Shown in pieces: positions 37,401 through 45,655 of a DNA stretch of 64,000 bases. The position numbers and the translations under genes are program-made. The notes under the pieces were generated by a model. That model searched no databases. It was not told the DNA's origin and saw nothing but the letters and a program-made list of their open reading frames with translations. How positions within the stretch are numbered: position 1 is the stretch's first letter; each line of letters opens with the position of its first letter. Origin of the DNA: a bacterium (GTDB lineage: Bacteria; Desulfobacterota; JAPLJL01). The stretch lies in assembly GCA_028713675.1 (NCBI GenBank), contig JAQTNV010000002.1:105433-169432 (forward strand), written 5' to 3'.

Positions 37401-40100
37401 CTATTGCCTCGACCCCCTGACAATCTCCTCCAAATCAATGAAATTGGCCGTTGAGATACCCCGGTACCATTCCGGACGGCAGGTGAGGACGACCACCTGG
37501 TTCTGCTGGGCCGCCTCCTCCAGAATGGCCAGAGCACGGTTCAGGCGGCCAGAATCGGTAAACGCAAGAACATCGTCGAGGACCACCAGCTGCCGCTCGT
37601 CCCTAGACAGCACCTCTGCCAGGGCCAGGCGAGTAACGAAATATAATTGCTCCTGCTCGCCCCCCGAGAGTTCGCCCGGGGCGGCGTTGACCTCCGCCTC
37701 CCGGGGAACCACGTGGACCGGCTCGAAGGTCTCCCCCAGCCTCACCCGGCCAAACCGGGGTCCGGCGATCCGCATCAGGTTCCTGGTCACGATGCTCTCA
37801 ACCGGAGCCGTAACCCCCGCCAGGGTCTCCGACCGGCAGACGGCCACCGTACCGTGCAAAAGCCTGATCGCGTCCATCTGGAGCTTTTCCCTTGCCGTTT
37901 CCGCCTCCAGCCGCGCGACCTTCTCCTCAGCCATGGCCAGGGCACTATAGGAACCGTCCTTCTCTAGCAGAAGGAGACTGCCCTCTTCGATCTTTTCGGA
38001 TTCGAGACTCATCCTCGCCGTATCCACCGCGGCCTTCAGCCGAAGCTCGAGTTTTTTAACATCCTCCCGCGGGTCGACACCATAGACGGAAAGCTTCCCC
38101 TCGATCTCCCCCAAAACCGTCTTCGCGGCATGCCATTCCAAGGCAGCTTTATCGAGTCCTTCGTTCCTTTTTACATCGTCCAATCCGTCGGAGGTCAAGC
38201 CCTGAATACGCCGCCGGATAATTTCAATCTGTTTTTCCTGTTCCGCCATCCCGGCCTCGGCCTTGGCCTTCCTTTCCCGCGCCACGGAAAGGGCGTCCCG
38301 GGCCTTTTCCCAGGACCGCTCCGCCGGATCCACCGCCGCAATAAAGGTTTTCTGTATGGCGTCGGCCTCCTCCTCCAGCCTCTTCGCCTCTGGACCCTTT
38401 TTCCTCCAATCGGCATGCTGCTCCAGGACGACCTCCATTTCCGCCCCGGCCTTACTTCTCTCCTGCTCGATCTCCTCAACCGTTCTCCCCGCCAGGATGG
38501 AGTCAAGCCGCGTCTTCGCCTGCTCCACCTGTCGGTCCAGGTCGTCGGCCTTCTCCTTGAGCACCTCCAGGGCGCCGATATCCGACCCACCGTAGACCCG
38601 AGTCAGTTCCTCGAGCTTCTTGCCGGCCTTGTCCCGCTCCGCCCGGAGCGTCTCGGCCGACTCGGAAGGCCCCCGCGCCCGCAGGCGGGCCACCCCGGGG
38701 ATGGCCACGACCACCTCGCCCATCCCCTTGATCTCGACGGGAGCGTCCGCCGCAAGCCTGCGTTTGCCGGTTTTCTCACCCGCCACCACTTCAATGCCGA
38801 TATCCTTTTCCGGAACGACCTCCAACGATATCAGGGCTGCATCCAGCTTGGTCTGCGCGTCATCCCGGAGCTTTAATACCTTCAGGATCTCGCGCATGGC
38901 CTTCGCATCGGGTGCCACCAGGCGGGAGCGCAGGCCTTTGAGATCTTCATGCTCCTTTAACGCCTTTTTCGCCTGGTCGAGAAGGCGTTTGGCCGCACCC
39001 TCCCGCTCCTGGGCGCGGGTCAAAACCCCCGCCGCCCGAGCCCGGGACTGGGCCTTGTCCACCTTCTCCCGGCCCTTGCGGAGATCCTCCAGAGCCGCCC
39101 TCGCCGCCGCCTCGGCCGCCTCCCTTTCCGCCACTTCCCTCCCTATCAAGGGAAGGTCCTGGCCGAGTTTTTCCACCGACATCTCCGCCGATTTGAGTTC
39201 CGCCCGGGCCGAGCCTATTGCCTCGAGCCGAGCCTTGATCTCCTTGTGCCGGGCCTCGGCGGCCTTCGCCTGCCCCTCCTGCCTGCCCTTCTCCGACATA
39301 AGTTCCTGGTATTCCCCTGCCCTCCTCCGCGTCTCCCCGAGCGCGGAGGTGATCGCCTCCGAATCCCTCTGGGCCTGGGCGCGCATCCCCCTCAGATCCT
39401 CCACCCGCCTGGAGGATTCCTCGAATGCCTGATATTTGCCCAATAACTCCTTCAGCTTCTGCCGGGCATCCTCCAGTTCCCCCTGGAGCCTTTTAAGATC
39501 GGTCCCGGTCCTTGGCTCTCCTTTGCCAGTAAAAAAACTCTCATAAACCTGCTCAATCCGTCCTTCCAGTGGGCTGCCGGCCACCTGAACGCCCAAAAAC
39601 CCCCTGATGCTGGTCACCAAGTCGGCGGACAAAGCGGGCATAACCAAGTTACTCTGAGGAGCCCAGAGAACCTGGGCCAAGCCCCAGTTCTCCGTCTTGG
39701 ATCCCTTTCCTTGGGCGGGGCTCTTCAAGAACAGGGTCCGGATCCTTTCATCCGCCTCCCTCCCCTCGGACAAGGAAACAAACCGATCCCCCTCCTTCCT
39801 TTCCAGCCTGGAGACGATCGCCATGAGAAACCTCTTGGTGAACTTGTACTCCACCCCCTCGTGAAAAACCTCAGCGACTACAGTCGGATTGAGCTCCCGG
39901 CCCCAGGGCCGGAGGCTTTTAAACTCCTCGCCCTTGGCAGTATGTCCGTCCAGAATCCCCCGTCGGAGCGCCTCGAAAAGGGTTGACTTGCCCGTGCCGT
40001 TGGGTGCGTAGAGGATATTGAGCCCCTCGACAAAGGGGCCAACCGCCACCTCCTCGGGAAAGCACTTCCAGCCCTCAACCTTGATCGACCTAAGAATCAT
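37401..40100 (-). CDS. SMC/Rad50-like ATPase without zinc hook
   Basis: 899 residues. N-terminal Walker A is YAPNGTGKSTLFEALRRG. The C-terminal half-site has the signature LSGGEQEQLYFVTRLALAEV and Walker B LVVLDDVLAFTDSGRL. Two coiled-coil arms span roughly residues 200-440 and 500-780. Between them is a beta-rich segment (APVEIKGMGEVVVAIPGVAR) instead of the CxxC zinc hook of Rad50/SbcC. It overlaps the Mre11-like nuclease gene by 4 bp, so the two form a nuclease-ATPase pair that probably processes DNA ends. The missing hook separates it from housekeeping SbcC. Confidence 0.85.
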   Translation of the reverse strand: MILRSIKVEGWKCFPEEVAVGPFVEGLNILYAPNGTGKSTLFEALRRGILDGHTAKGEEFKSLRPWGRELNPTVVAEVFHEGVEYKFTKRFLMAIVSRLERKEGDRFVSLSEGREADERIRTLFLKSPAQGKGSKTENWGLAQVLWAPQSNLVMPALSADLVTSIRGFLGVQVAGSPLEGRIEQVYESFFTGKGEPRTGTDLKRLQGELEDARQKLKELLGKYQAFEESSRRVEDLRGMRAQAQRDSEAITSALGETRRRAGEYQELMSEKGRQEGQAKAAEARHKEIKARLEAIGSARAELKSAEMSVEKLGQDLPLIGREVAEREAAEAAARAALEDLRKGREKVDKAQSRARAAGVLTRAQEREGAAKRLLDQAKKALKEHEDLKGLRSRLVAPDAKAMREILKVLKLRDDAQTKLDAALISLEVVPEKDIGIEVVAGEKTGKRRLAADAPVEIKGMGEVVVAIPGVARLRARGPSESAETLRAERDKAGKKLEELTRVYGGSDIGALEVLKEKADDLDRQVEQAKTRLDSILAGRTVEEIEQERSKAGAEMEVVLEQHADWRKKGPEAKRLEEEADAIQKTFIAAVDPAERSWEKARDALSVARERKAKAEAGMAEQEKQIEIIRRRIQGLTSDGLDDVKRNEGLDKAALEWHAAKTVLGEIEGKLSVYGVDPREDVKKLELRLKAAVDTARMSLESEKIEEGSLLLLEKDGSYSALAMAEEKVARLEAETAREKLQMDAIRLLHGTVAVCRSETLAGVTAPVESIVTRNLMRIAGPRFGRVRLGETFEPVHVVPREAEVNAAPGELSGGEQEQLYFVTRLALAEVLSRDERQLVVLDDVLAFTDSGRLNRALAILEEAAQQNQVVVLTCRPEWYRGISTANFIDLEEIVRGSRQ

Positions 40101-41224
40101 TTCCCACCCCCTTCCTGGAGGGCGTAAAGCTCGAGAAGGGCCCGGGCCGCGATCGCCGGGGTAACCCCCTCTGGACGGGCTTCCCGGTTTTCCGGGTCGG
40201 CCATCGCCCGGAGCCTTTCGGCGGCCTGCCGGATCACACCCGCGGGCAACCCGGCGACCCAGCTCTCATCCGCCGGGGAAGGAAGAACTCCGCTTGAATT
40301 CACACGGCCGAACAAAAACTTGGCGGCCACCACCTCCTCCAACCGCTGGAGCTCGCCCCGGTCATCCGCCGGGAGAAAACCCGTGATCAAAATATCGAGT
40401 AGCATCGCCTCCGGCCTCTCCAGGCGCTCCACCCGCTCCCGGATCCGGGCCAGATCCCCGGCTTCCCTCAAAATCTCCGATATAGCTTCCCATCGCAGTC
40501 CGCCCACCGGCACCGATCTCACCACCGGCCTCTCCCCTGGACCCGGGACCTCGACGATCAACGCATTCCCGCTGTCCCGTTCCCCGAACCTCGTCTGCTC
40601 GTAGGTGCCGGAATAGGCCATGCGGACCGCCCCCCCGGCATCCGGGTACAGGGTTGTGGAATGCCAGTGGCCCAGGGCCAGATAATCGAGCCCGCACCGG
40701 ACGGCCGCATCCGCCGGAACCGGATAGAAAGGCTCTTCCTGATGAATGTTCCCCACTGTCCCGTGGGCGATGCCAATCCTGATTCCCCCCAACTGCCCCG
40801 CTTGAATCCACGCGGTGGGATCCAAACGGGCGTTCTTGGAAAACACGGGGCAGGGAAACAGAACCCCGCCCGGGATCTCGACCGGCTCGGCCTTCCTCAA
40901 AACTCTTATGTTGGAAGCCGAGGCCCACGCTGGATGTTCCCACACCGAACCTGGGGTCAGCGGATCGTGGTTCCCCGGGATCACATAGACCGGACCGCCG
41001 AACTTCGCCAAAATGTCGACCACCCGCTGGACCATGACCCGGTCCACGGCGTTGTCTTCGAAGGTGTCCCCCGCGAGGAGGATGAACTCCACCCCCTCGC
41101 TTCGGGCAAGCTCAACGACCCGCCGGGCAGCGGCCAGTCTCTCCTCCCGCACCCGCTCTCCGGCGGGACCTGTATGCGTGGCCTTCATTCCGACCTGCCA
41201 ATCCCCCGTGTGAAGGAATTTCAT
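40097..41224 (-). CDS. Mre11/SbcD-like metallophosphoesterase
   Basis: 375-residue nuclease. Metal-binding motifs are visible in order: HTGDWQVGMKA, LLAGDTFED, YVIPGNHDPL, IGIAHGTVGN and LALGHWHSTT. The first motif has Q where classical Mre11 has H (DxH); DWQ forms are known in the wider family. The last about 130 residues contain a capping region and a helical tail suited to binding the ATPase coiled coil. It is the first gene of a five-gene minus-strand operon. ATG at 41224 has GGGGGAG seven bases upstream. An 18-bp box shared with tcmP lies about 50 bp upstream. Confidence 0.88.
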   Translation of the reverse strand: MKFLHTGDWQVGMKATHTGPAGERVREERLAAARRVVELARSEGVEFILLAGDTFEDNAVDRVMVQRVVDILAKFGGPVYVIPGNHDPLTPGSVWEHPAWASASNIRVLRKAEPVEIPGGVLFPCPVFSKNARLDPTAWIQAGQLGGIRIGIAHGTVGNIHQEEPFYPVPADAAVRCGLDYLALGHWHSTTLYPDAGGAVRMAYSGTYEQTRFGERDSGNALIVEVPGPGERPVVRSVPVGGLRWEAISEILREAGDLARIRERVERLERPEAMLLDILITGFLPADDRGELQRLEEVVAAKFLFGRVNSSGVLPSPADESWVAGLPAGVIRQAAERLRAMADPENREARPEGVTPAIAARALLELYALQEGGGK

Positions 41225-41272
41225 TTCGTCTCCCCCTTTTTTTCTCTATTTATAAATATTGAAGAACCCGAG

Positions 41273-41290
41273 TGACAGGGAATGTCACCC
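41273..41290 (-). promoter_or_regulatory. Inverted-repeat box upstream of the Mre11-like operon (copy 2)
   Basis: Read on the minus strand: GGGTGACATTCCCTGTCA, identical over 18 bases to the box at 31533-31550. Here the dyad extends to GTGACA/TGTCAC. TTTATAAAT, a possible -10, lies about 25 bases further towards the gene. Confidence 0.6.
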
Positions 41291-41354
41291 TGTTCCTCCT
41301 GCAACGAGGATTCCGTTGATCGTTTTTGCCTTTTCACATGCCACGTCTTCCTCG

Positions 41355-41954
41355 TCAATTTACGCCTGCAGAACCTGAGCAGCCAGCATACTTCGCCGCC
41401 AAACCTTCAGACGTCCAGAGTCGCTTGAAGACCTTGTCCAAATCATTAAGCCAAACTCCTAAATGCATCTTTTCGGTGAACAAATTGTTCATCGCGGGGC
41501 CGAACCTTACACTCCATTCGTTTCCGTCTTTTTTAATTTCCATCGAATACGTACCGGAGTCAATCGGCTTACCGTAGGCATCGAATTCATCAATAGTATA
41601 TGAGAGTCGCTTCCGGGTTAAATCCATCGAATCTTCCACCTGTAAGCCCTGCACGGTAAAGTACCCTCCTTTTCCGATGGTCAAGGCGCCGAGTGATGAG
41701 GTGGCTATCGCTTTATGATAAAGTCGCATGACGTCGAGGAAGCCGTTCCGCACCCCATCGAATTTGGGACCTGAAACCTTGGCAATAACTCCCTGCACGG
41801 CGCTCTCAGATAGCACTATCTTTGCGCACTGAGGACCGGCGTCTTCCGGCTCGTTCTGGTGTTCGGAAGAACCCGTTGGCGCCACCCGCCCCCCGCCTTT
41901 GCAGGTGGTGAGGACCAGGGATAGAACGAGAAAGACCACAGACAGTTGTTTCAT
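41355..41954 (-). CDS. Putative lipoprotein
   Basis: 199 residues from ATG at 41954, chosen because GGAGGTG precedes it. The N-terminus MKQLSVVFLVLSLVLTTC is a lipoprotein signal with the lipidation cysteine after LTT, then a flexible Gly/Ser/Glu linker. The mature domain, about 150 residues, contains SAVQGVIAKVSGPKFDGVRNG and SMEIKKDGNEWSVRFGPAMNN, and I do not recognise a family. It lies in the accessory region between the Mre11-like operon and the repeat protein at 42102, on the same strand. Localisation to the cell envelope is inferred from the signal alone. Confidence 0.7.
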   Translation of the reverse strand: MKQLSVVFLVLSLVLTTCKGGGRVAPTGSSEHQNEPEDAGPQCAKIVLSESAVQGVIAKVSGPKFDGVRNGFLDVMRLYHKAIATSSLGALTIGKGGYFTVQGLQVEDSMDLTRKRLSYTIDEFDAYGKPIDSGTYSMEIKKDGNEWSVRFGPAMNNLFTEKMHLGVWLNDLDKVFKRLWTSEGLAAKYAGCSGSAGVN

Positions 41955-42101
41955 GGAGCACCTCCTCCGGTTATGTCCCAATTAGGAAATCTCCTCACCA
42001 AAATCAATAACCGCCGATTAAATCGTTCGCTTTATCCCCCTCAACAGGCTCAACCGGGCATTTCGGAATACCCGTCAAGCAACCTTGCCCTGCTACTTTT
42101 T

Positions 42102-42725
42102 TCAAGGTTTCTGAAATATTATCTTCCCCTGGCCATCGTAGAGTTCTAAGGCCGGGGTCTTCTTGTCCACCGCCATAAACGCCCGTATCTTTTCCTGAGC
42201 ATCGAGGAGACCAAGGGCTGATCCTTCCCCGGATACCACTATCTTTACCCGCTCCTTTTTTTGGGCATCAAAGAGGGTAAGGAACGGGTTTCCCTCGTCC
42301 AACCCTAGTATTGCTCGTTTCTCCCCCCGGGCATCGCTAATAAAAAGAGCCGGCCAATCCTTGTTTACCTGTAATTGTGCCTGTTTTTCCCCCTGGTCAC
42401 CGAAAAGGAAAATGGCTGATCCAAGCTTGGTTACCTCTATTCCTGCTCGTACCTTTTCCTGGGTATCATAAAAGTTAAGGCTCGGAGTTCCATCACTGTC
42501 TACTTCCAAAACTGCCCGTGTCTTCCCATGGTCGTCTACGACCTCAAGTTTCTGGCAACGGATTGTTTTTTCGATATCCTTTCCCTTTCCTCCTGCCCTG
42601 ACACAGGAAACCAACAATGGACCCGCCCAGACGCTAGCTGCAAGCGCAAGGACAAGACCTATAACCAAGATGCGGTAATGCCGAACGCTCTTCTCCAAAA
42701 CCCCGAGACGCTCTTCAATGGTCAT
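42102..42725 (-). CDS. Membrane-anchored protein with repeated LYDxxGKxRA motif
   Basis: 207 residues from ATG at 42725, preceded by AGGAGGAGG. A short cytoplasmic helix (MTIEERLGVLEKSVRHYR) is followed by one membrane segment (ILVIGLVLALAASVWAG). The rest is about seven repeats of 20-22 residues such as TPSLNFYDTQEKVRAGIEV, WPALFISDARGEKRAIL and TPALELYDGQGKIIFQ. The repeats match those of the 36084 protein and are likely to form an extended beta structure in the periplasm. Similar proteins are known as hypotheticals in many environmental genomes; no function is established to my knowledge. Confidence 0.7.
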   Translation of the reverse strand: MTIEERLGVLEKSVRHYRILVIGLVLALAASVWAGPLLVSCVRAGGKGKDIEKTIRCQKLEVVDDHGKTRAVLEVDSDGTPSLNFYDTQEKVRAGIEVTKLGSAIFLFGDQGEKQAQLQVNKDWPALFISDARGEKRAILGLDEGNPFLTLFDAQKKERVKIVVSGEGSALGLLDAQEKIRAFMAVDKKTPALELYDGQGKIIFQKP

Positions 42726-42801
42726 TCCTCCTCCTCTCCACGTTCGTGGAAAATCCCTCATAAACCCCGATGTGGCTATTCGTCATAAATACCACCGACA
42801 G

Positions 42802-42827
42802 ACTACTAAATCAAGTCAATTTGTAGT
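42802..42827. promoter_or_regulatory. Possible operator upstream of the XRE regulator
   Basis: An inverted repeat with arms ACTAC-t-AAAT and ATTT-GTAGT around a 7-base centre lies 61 bp before the XRE gene and about 75 bp before the divergent 42102 gene. It could be an autoregulatory site. The evidence is the dyad and the position only. Confidence 0.35.
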
Positions 42828-42887
42828 TCTTGGATTGTTTTTTCCCCGTCTGATCCAGCGTATTTTGGTGATTAAAAAGGAGTCGAC

Positions 42888-43226
42888 ATGGGTAAAAAAA
42901 CCGGGATACCTGAATTCGGGAAACAGCTACGCGTGCTGCGAAAATCTCGAGGGCTCAGCCAAGAGAAACTGGCTGGCCATGCTGACCTTCATTATAAATT
43001 TATCGGGGAAATCGAGCGGGGAATCTCGGACATTCGGCTATCAAGCCTGATCAAACTCGCCAAGGCCTTCGACCTCGAGCCAGTCGATTTTTTTGCTTTA
43101 ATTTTCCATAAGGAGCCTCTGCCGTCCGAGGCTCTGCAGGTCATCGATGTTGTCCTGCAAATATCCAGGCGGAAAGACCGAAAGAAGCTTCAGAAGCTTA
43201 AAACGTTCGTCAAAGATATCCTTTAA
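42888..43226 (+). CDS. XRE-family transcriptional regulator
   Basis: 112 residues. An N-terminal Cro/C1-type helix-turn-helix covers about residues 8-65: FGKQLRVLRKSRGLSQEKLA, then DLHYKFIGEIERGISDIRLSS. A helical C-terminus may serve dimerisation. The ribosome site AAAAAGGAG precedes the ATG. It lies in the middle of the accessory region, divergent from the 42102 gene, with a dyad upstream. It is a candidate controller for the nearby operons, including those that share the 18-bp box, but that is not proven. Confidence 0.88.
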   Translation: MGKKTGIPEFGKQLRVLRKSRGLSQEKLAGHADLHYKFIGEIERGISDIRLSSLIKLAKAFDLEPVDFFALIFHKEPLPSEALQVIDVVLQISRRKDRKKLQKLKTFVKDIL

Positions 43227-43425
43227 ATCACCCGGCCTACCGGCCTTCGGATCAATCCCCAGATAACGACCTCGACACTGCCGGACATGACCGGTGAGCC
43301 CGAGATCCAAAGGTTAAACCCAAACCCGCTTTCGGTTAGCAGAGATGACAGGTTTGGTTACCAACCAGCCTTTATAAGTACCAAAATGGAAATTGTTTAG
43401 ATGTGCTGAGTCAACGTTTGCGGAA

Positions 43426-44085
43426 TTAGTCTTGTGGTGCAGGTGGGGATTGAGAGTCGTGGCTTGAAAGCGATGGGAGTTTAATATTTCGCACTTTGGC
43501 AAATAATTCCAAAGCTTCTGTTTGGGTCAGTTCGATTCCTTCTCCTCTTTTTTCCTGACGTATTCGCCTAATCAAACGTCTAATAACACCGTTATTTTGA
43601 TATTCCTTTTGTTTCCTAATCATTCTGCATATCATATTAAATTCACGACGAGCCTCTTTCTTTTTTTCTATTGAATCAAAATATTTTGTGAGTTTTATTA
43701 AATCTGCCCCAGAATATTTATTTATATATTTCTTTTTCTGCTTATCCCCTTGACTCCAGTCACCTACGATATGCTCTTTTCGGCTTTCCGACGAGCAGCT
43801 GGAGGGAAAGAGATATCCACATTCCTTTTTTTCCCCTTTTAGTTTTAACTCTTTAACTTTCCTCCAAATAAACTGCGTAGATCGACCCGATATAGAAGCA
43901 ATTTCCAGAATAGAATAGTATCGTCCTTCTTTAAAAATCGGCACGGGTGTTTTTATTTCATTAAAATAATAATGAGTAGTAATTTCCTCGAAATATTTGG
44001 GTTGCCGACCCTTTGAGAATAACGACGCTCTTTTCTCTATCTGCAAAAACTCCCAACAAATAAATATCGGGATATACCTCCCCAA
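43426..44085 (-). CDS. AT-rich orphan protein without a normal start
   Basis: Open frame of about 219 residues from TTG at 44085, rich in Lys, Arg, Ile and Phe. It contains YYSILEIASISGRSTQFIWRK, which looks like a helix-turn-helix, and a basic C-terminal part (IRRLIRRIRQEKRGEGIEL). No ATG, and no good ribosome site, occurs in frame before residue 150. The frame stays open upstream to about 44175 (NRWHKRFLGRY). It may be a truncated or frameshifted gene, or use an unusual start. Base composition is clearly lower in GC than the chromosomal genes, suggesting transfer. No family is recognised. Confidence 0.4.
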   Translation of the reverse strand: MGRYIPIFICWEFLQIEKRASLFSKGRQPKYFEEITTHYYFNEIKTPVPIFKEGRYYSILEIASISGRSTQFIWRKVKELKLKGEKKECGYLFPSSCSSESRKEHIVGDWSQGDKQKKKYINKYSGADLIKLTKYFDSIEKKKEARREFNMICRMIRKQKEYQNNGVIRRLIRRIRQEKRGEGIELTQTEALELFAKVRNIKLPSLSSHDSQSPPAPQD

Positions 44086-44476
44086 AAAGCGTTTATGCCA
44101 TCGATTGCTCCGAACAATAGTTAATCCGCTATCACTCTTTAAAAAATTAGGATAGCAGAATCCGGTTCGCTTTCAATTGTTTTTCCCCAATCACTATCCC
44201 TTTTATATGTCTCGATAATTGCTCGCTTTCTATTTTATAGAAAAGTTGTCCGCTTTGGTTGAGCACCATAAGGAATGACAAATTGAGTGGTGAAACCCAC
44301 GCCATAGAGTGCAGAAGGGAGGATTTTCATAAACATGGAAAAGAAGATTCGTATTAAAAAGCCATCGCGAAAGAATCGAGCAAAAGGGGCGAAAGATTAT
44401 TGAAGAATATTTCAAATGGAAAAGAGTAAGGAAAACCTTTTTATTAACTTCAAAAGAATTGAAAGGAGCGAGTCAA
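44086..44476. other. AT-rich intergenic stretch with a possible 22-residue peptide
   Basis: About 390 bp between the orphan gene and the zinc-ribbon gene. At 44336 an ATG preceded by GGGAGGA (11 bases) opens a 22-codon basic peptide, MEKKIRIKKPSRKNRAK and a few more residues, ending TGA at about 44404. This may be chance. No RNA gene was recognised. Confidence 0.25.
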
Positions 44477-44938
44477 ATGAGTAAGAAGCAGAGCGATAAC
44501 GAATTCGAAATCAGCCGGGAACAAGAGGAAGAGATGGAGAATGCGGTCCTGAGCCTCGATGATGAGGAGAGGGTAATTCTTGAGCAACACCTAAACGCCG
44601 CCGATAACCTCGAGGAGTTTCTCGCACTCGCTATGGTTGGGCCATGTCCGAGATGCGGGAGCACACGAGTTGCGGATGGCGAAGATGCGCCGGGGATCGA
44701 GGATATCACCATCGGCATGTGCCTCGATTGCGATTACCTTTGGTGTCTGGACTGCGGGGAGCAGAGTCAACCCGGGGTCGAATGTCCGCATCACGGTGTC
44801 TGCGCTGCTTGCAATGAAGGATCCGGAGAAGACGAGGACGAGGACGACGACAGGCAGGAATTCTGTCTTCGGCCGGTTTGGGAATGTCCGACCATTCTCC
44901 GGTGGCGGGCAGAAAGGAAAAATGAAAGGAGGGAATGA
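44477..44938 (+). CDS. Hypothetical cysteine-rich (zinc-ribbon-like) protein
   Basis: 153 residues from ATG at 44477, with GAAAGGAG eight bases upstream. The N-terminal third is acidic and helical (EQEEEMENAVLSLDDEERV). The middle holds several cysteine pairs, GPCPRCGSTRVAD, MCLDCDYLWCLDCGE and CPHHGVCAACNEG, that can bind two zinc ions. The C-terminus is acidic (GEDEDEDDD) and then basic. Zinc-ribbon proteins of this shape often bind nucleic acids or proteins, but the specific role is unknown. A similar small hypothetical gene follows on the same strand. Confidence 0.7.
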   Translation: MSKKQSDNEFEISREQEEEMENAVLSLDDEERVILEQHLNAADNLEEFLALAMVGPCPRCGSTRVADGEDAPGIEDITIGMCLDCDYLWCLDCGEQSQPGVECPHHGVCAACNEGSGEDEDEDDDRQEFCLRPVWECPTILRWRAERKNERRE

Positions 44939-45009
44939 GGACACCGAACAAATCAAAGGTCAAATCTGGAATTTATTTTCTATGTCTTTAAAAAGAAAGC
45001 GAGGATAAC

Positions 45010-45348
45010 ATGGGACTTATTGAGTATGAAATCGAAAAGCATCATGTGAAGCGGATTCGGCAAGCATTGAAACGTAGAGGTCTGATCATGGATATGGAGA
45101 AAGGATGGGAAGTTCATGGTCCTCATCCTCCACATATGAATTATCAGGTCTACGTGGGAAATGCTATTCAGGAGGCCGACCCGAAAGCGAAATGTATTTG
45201 TCCCAATGAAAGATATTTTAATCCTGATTGCAAAGCGCACCAGTTGGAGTTTATCGTGGCAATTTATCCGAAAGCCGTGTTCGATATTACCGATGGCGAT
45301 TCTTGGCGCACTCAAAGACCGGACAGCCGTCTTTTTTGCGATGAATGA
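45010..45348 (+). CDS. Hypothetical protein
   Basis: 112 residues, with AAGCGAGGAT before the ATG. It contains HVKRIRQALKRRGLIMDME and KAKCICPNERYFNPDCKAH, in which three cysteines might bind metal. No family is recognised. It follows the cysteine-rich gene by about 70 bp on the same strand and may be co-transcribed. Directly after its stop lies a stretch that reads like a frameshifted gene. Confidence 0.55.
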   Translation: MGLIEYEIEKHHVKRIRQALKRRGLIMDMEKGWEVHGPHPPHMNYQVYVGNAIQEADPKAKCICPNERYFNPDCKAHQLEFIVAIYPKAVFDITDGDSWRTQRPDSRLFCDE

Positions 45349-45655
45349 AAATCAAGAAATGTTGGGCTGCCTGGAGGCAATCAGAAGGAACCATAAACCT
45401 GGAAAGCGGAGAAGCTTACTAAGGAGGAGGCGCCTCAGGTCGATCTCTCGACACTGCGCGAGGTGGTTGAGTCGCCAAGAACTTGTCTGACTTGGCTTCG
45501 AGGGCGGAGGTACACCCCCTGAAGGTAAAGTTGAACAAGGAGCCGGAGGACTATGCTCTTGAGTTCAAGGTGCGGGCCGAGGCTATAATGGGGAAGCTGA
45601 TCAGAGAAAAGCAGTTAGAGGCTGATGCTGATGGCGTAGTCTGCTTTTCATTCAT
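45346..45655 (+). pseudogene. Frameshifted small gene remnant
   Basis: Protein-like segments follow one another in different frames: NENQEMLGCLEAIRRNHKPG, then AEKLTKEEAPQVDLSTLREV, then LKVKLNKEPEDYALEFKVRA, continuing to EADADGVVCFSF. Each segment has normal amino-acid composition and stops or loses sense at the junction. This suggests one gene of about 100 codons broken by two small indels, or assembly errors. Family unknown. Confidence 0.4.

Noticed and set aside
38130..39432. Long plus-strand frames opposite the SMC-like gene
   Set aside because: Low-complexity Arg/Leu/Ser-rich readings of the coiled-coil coding DNA.
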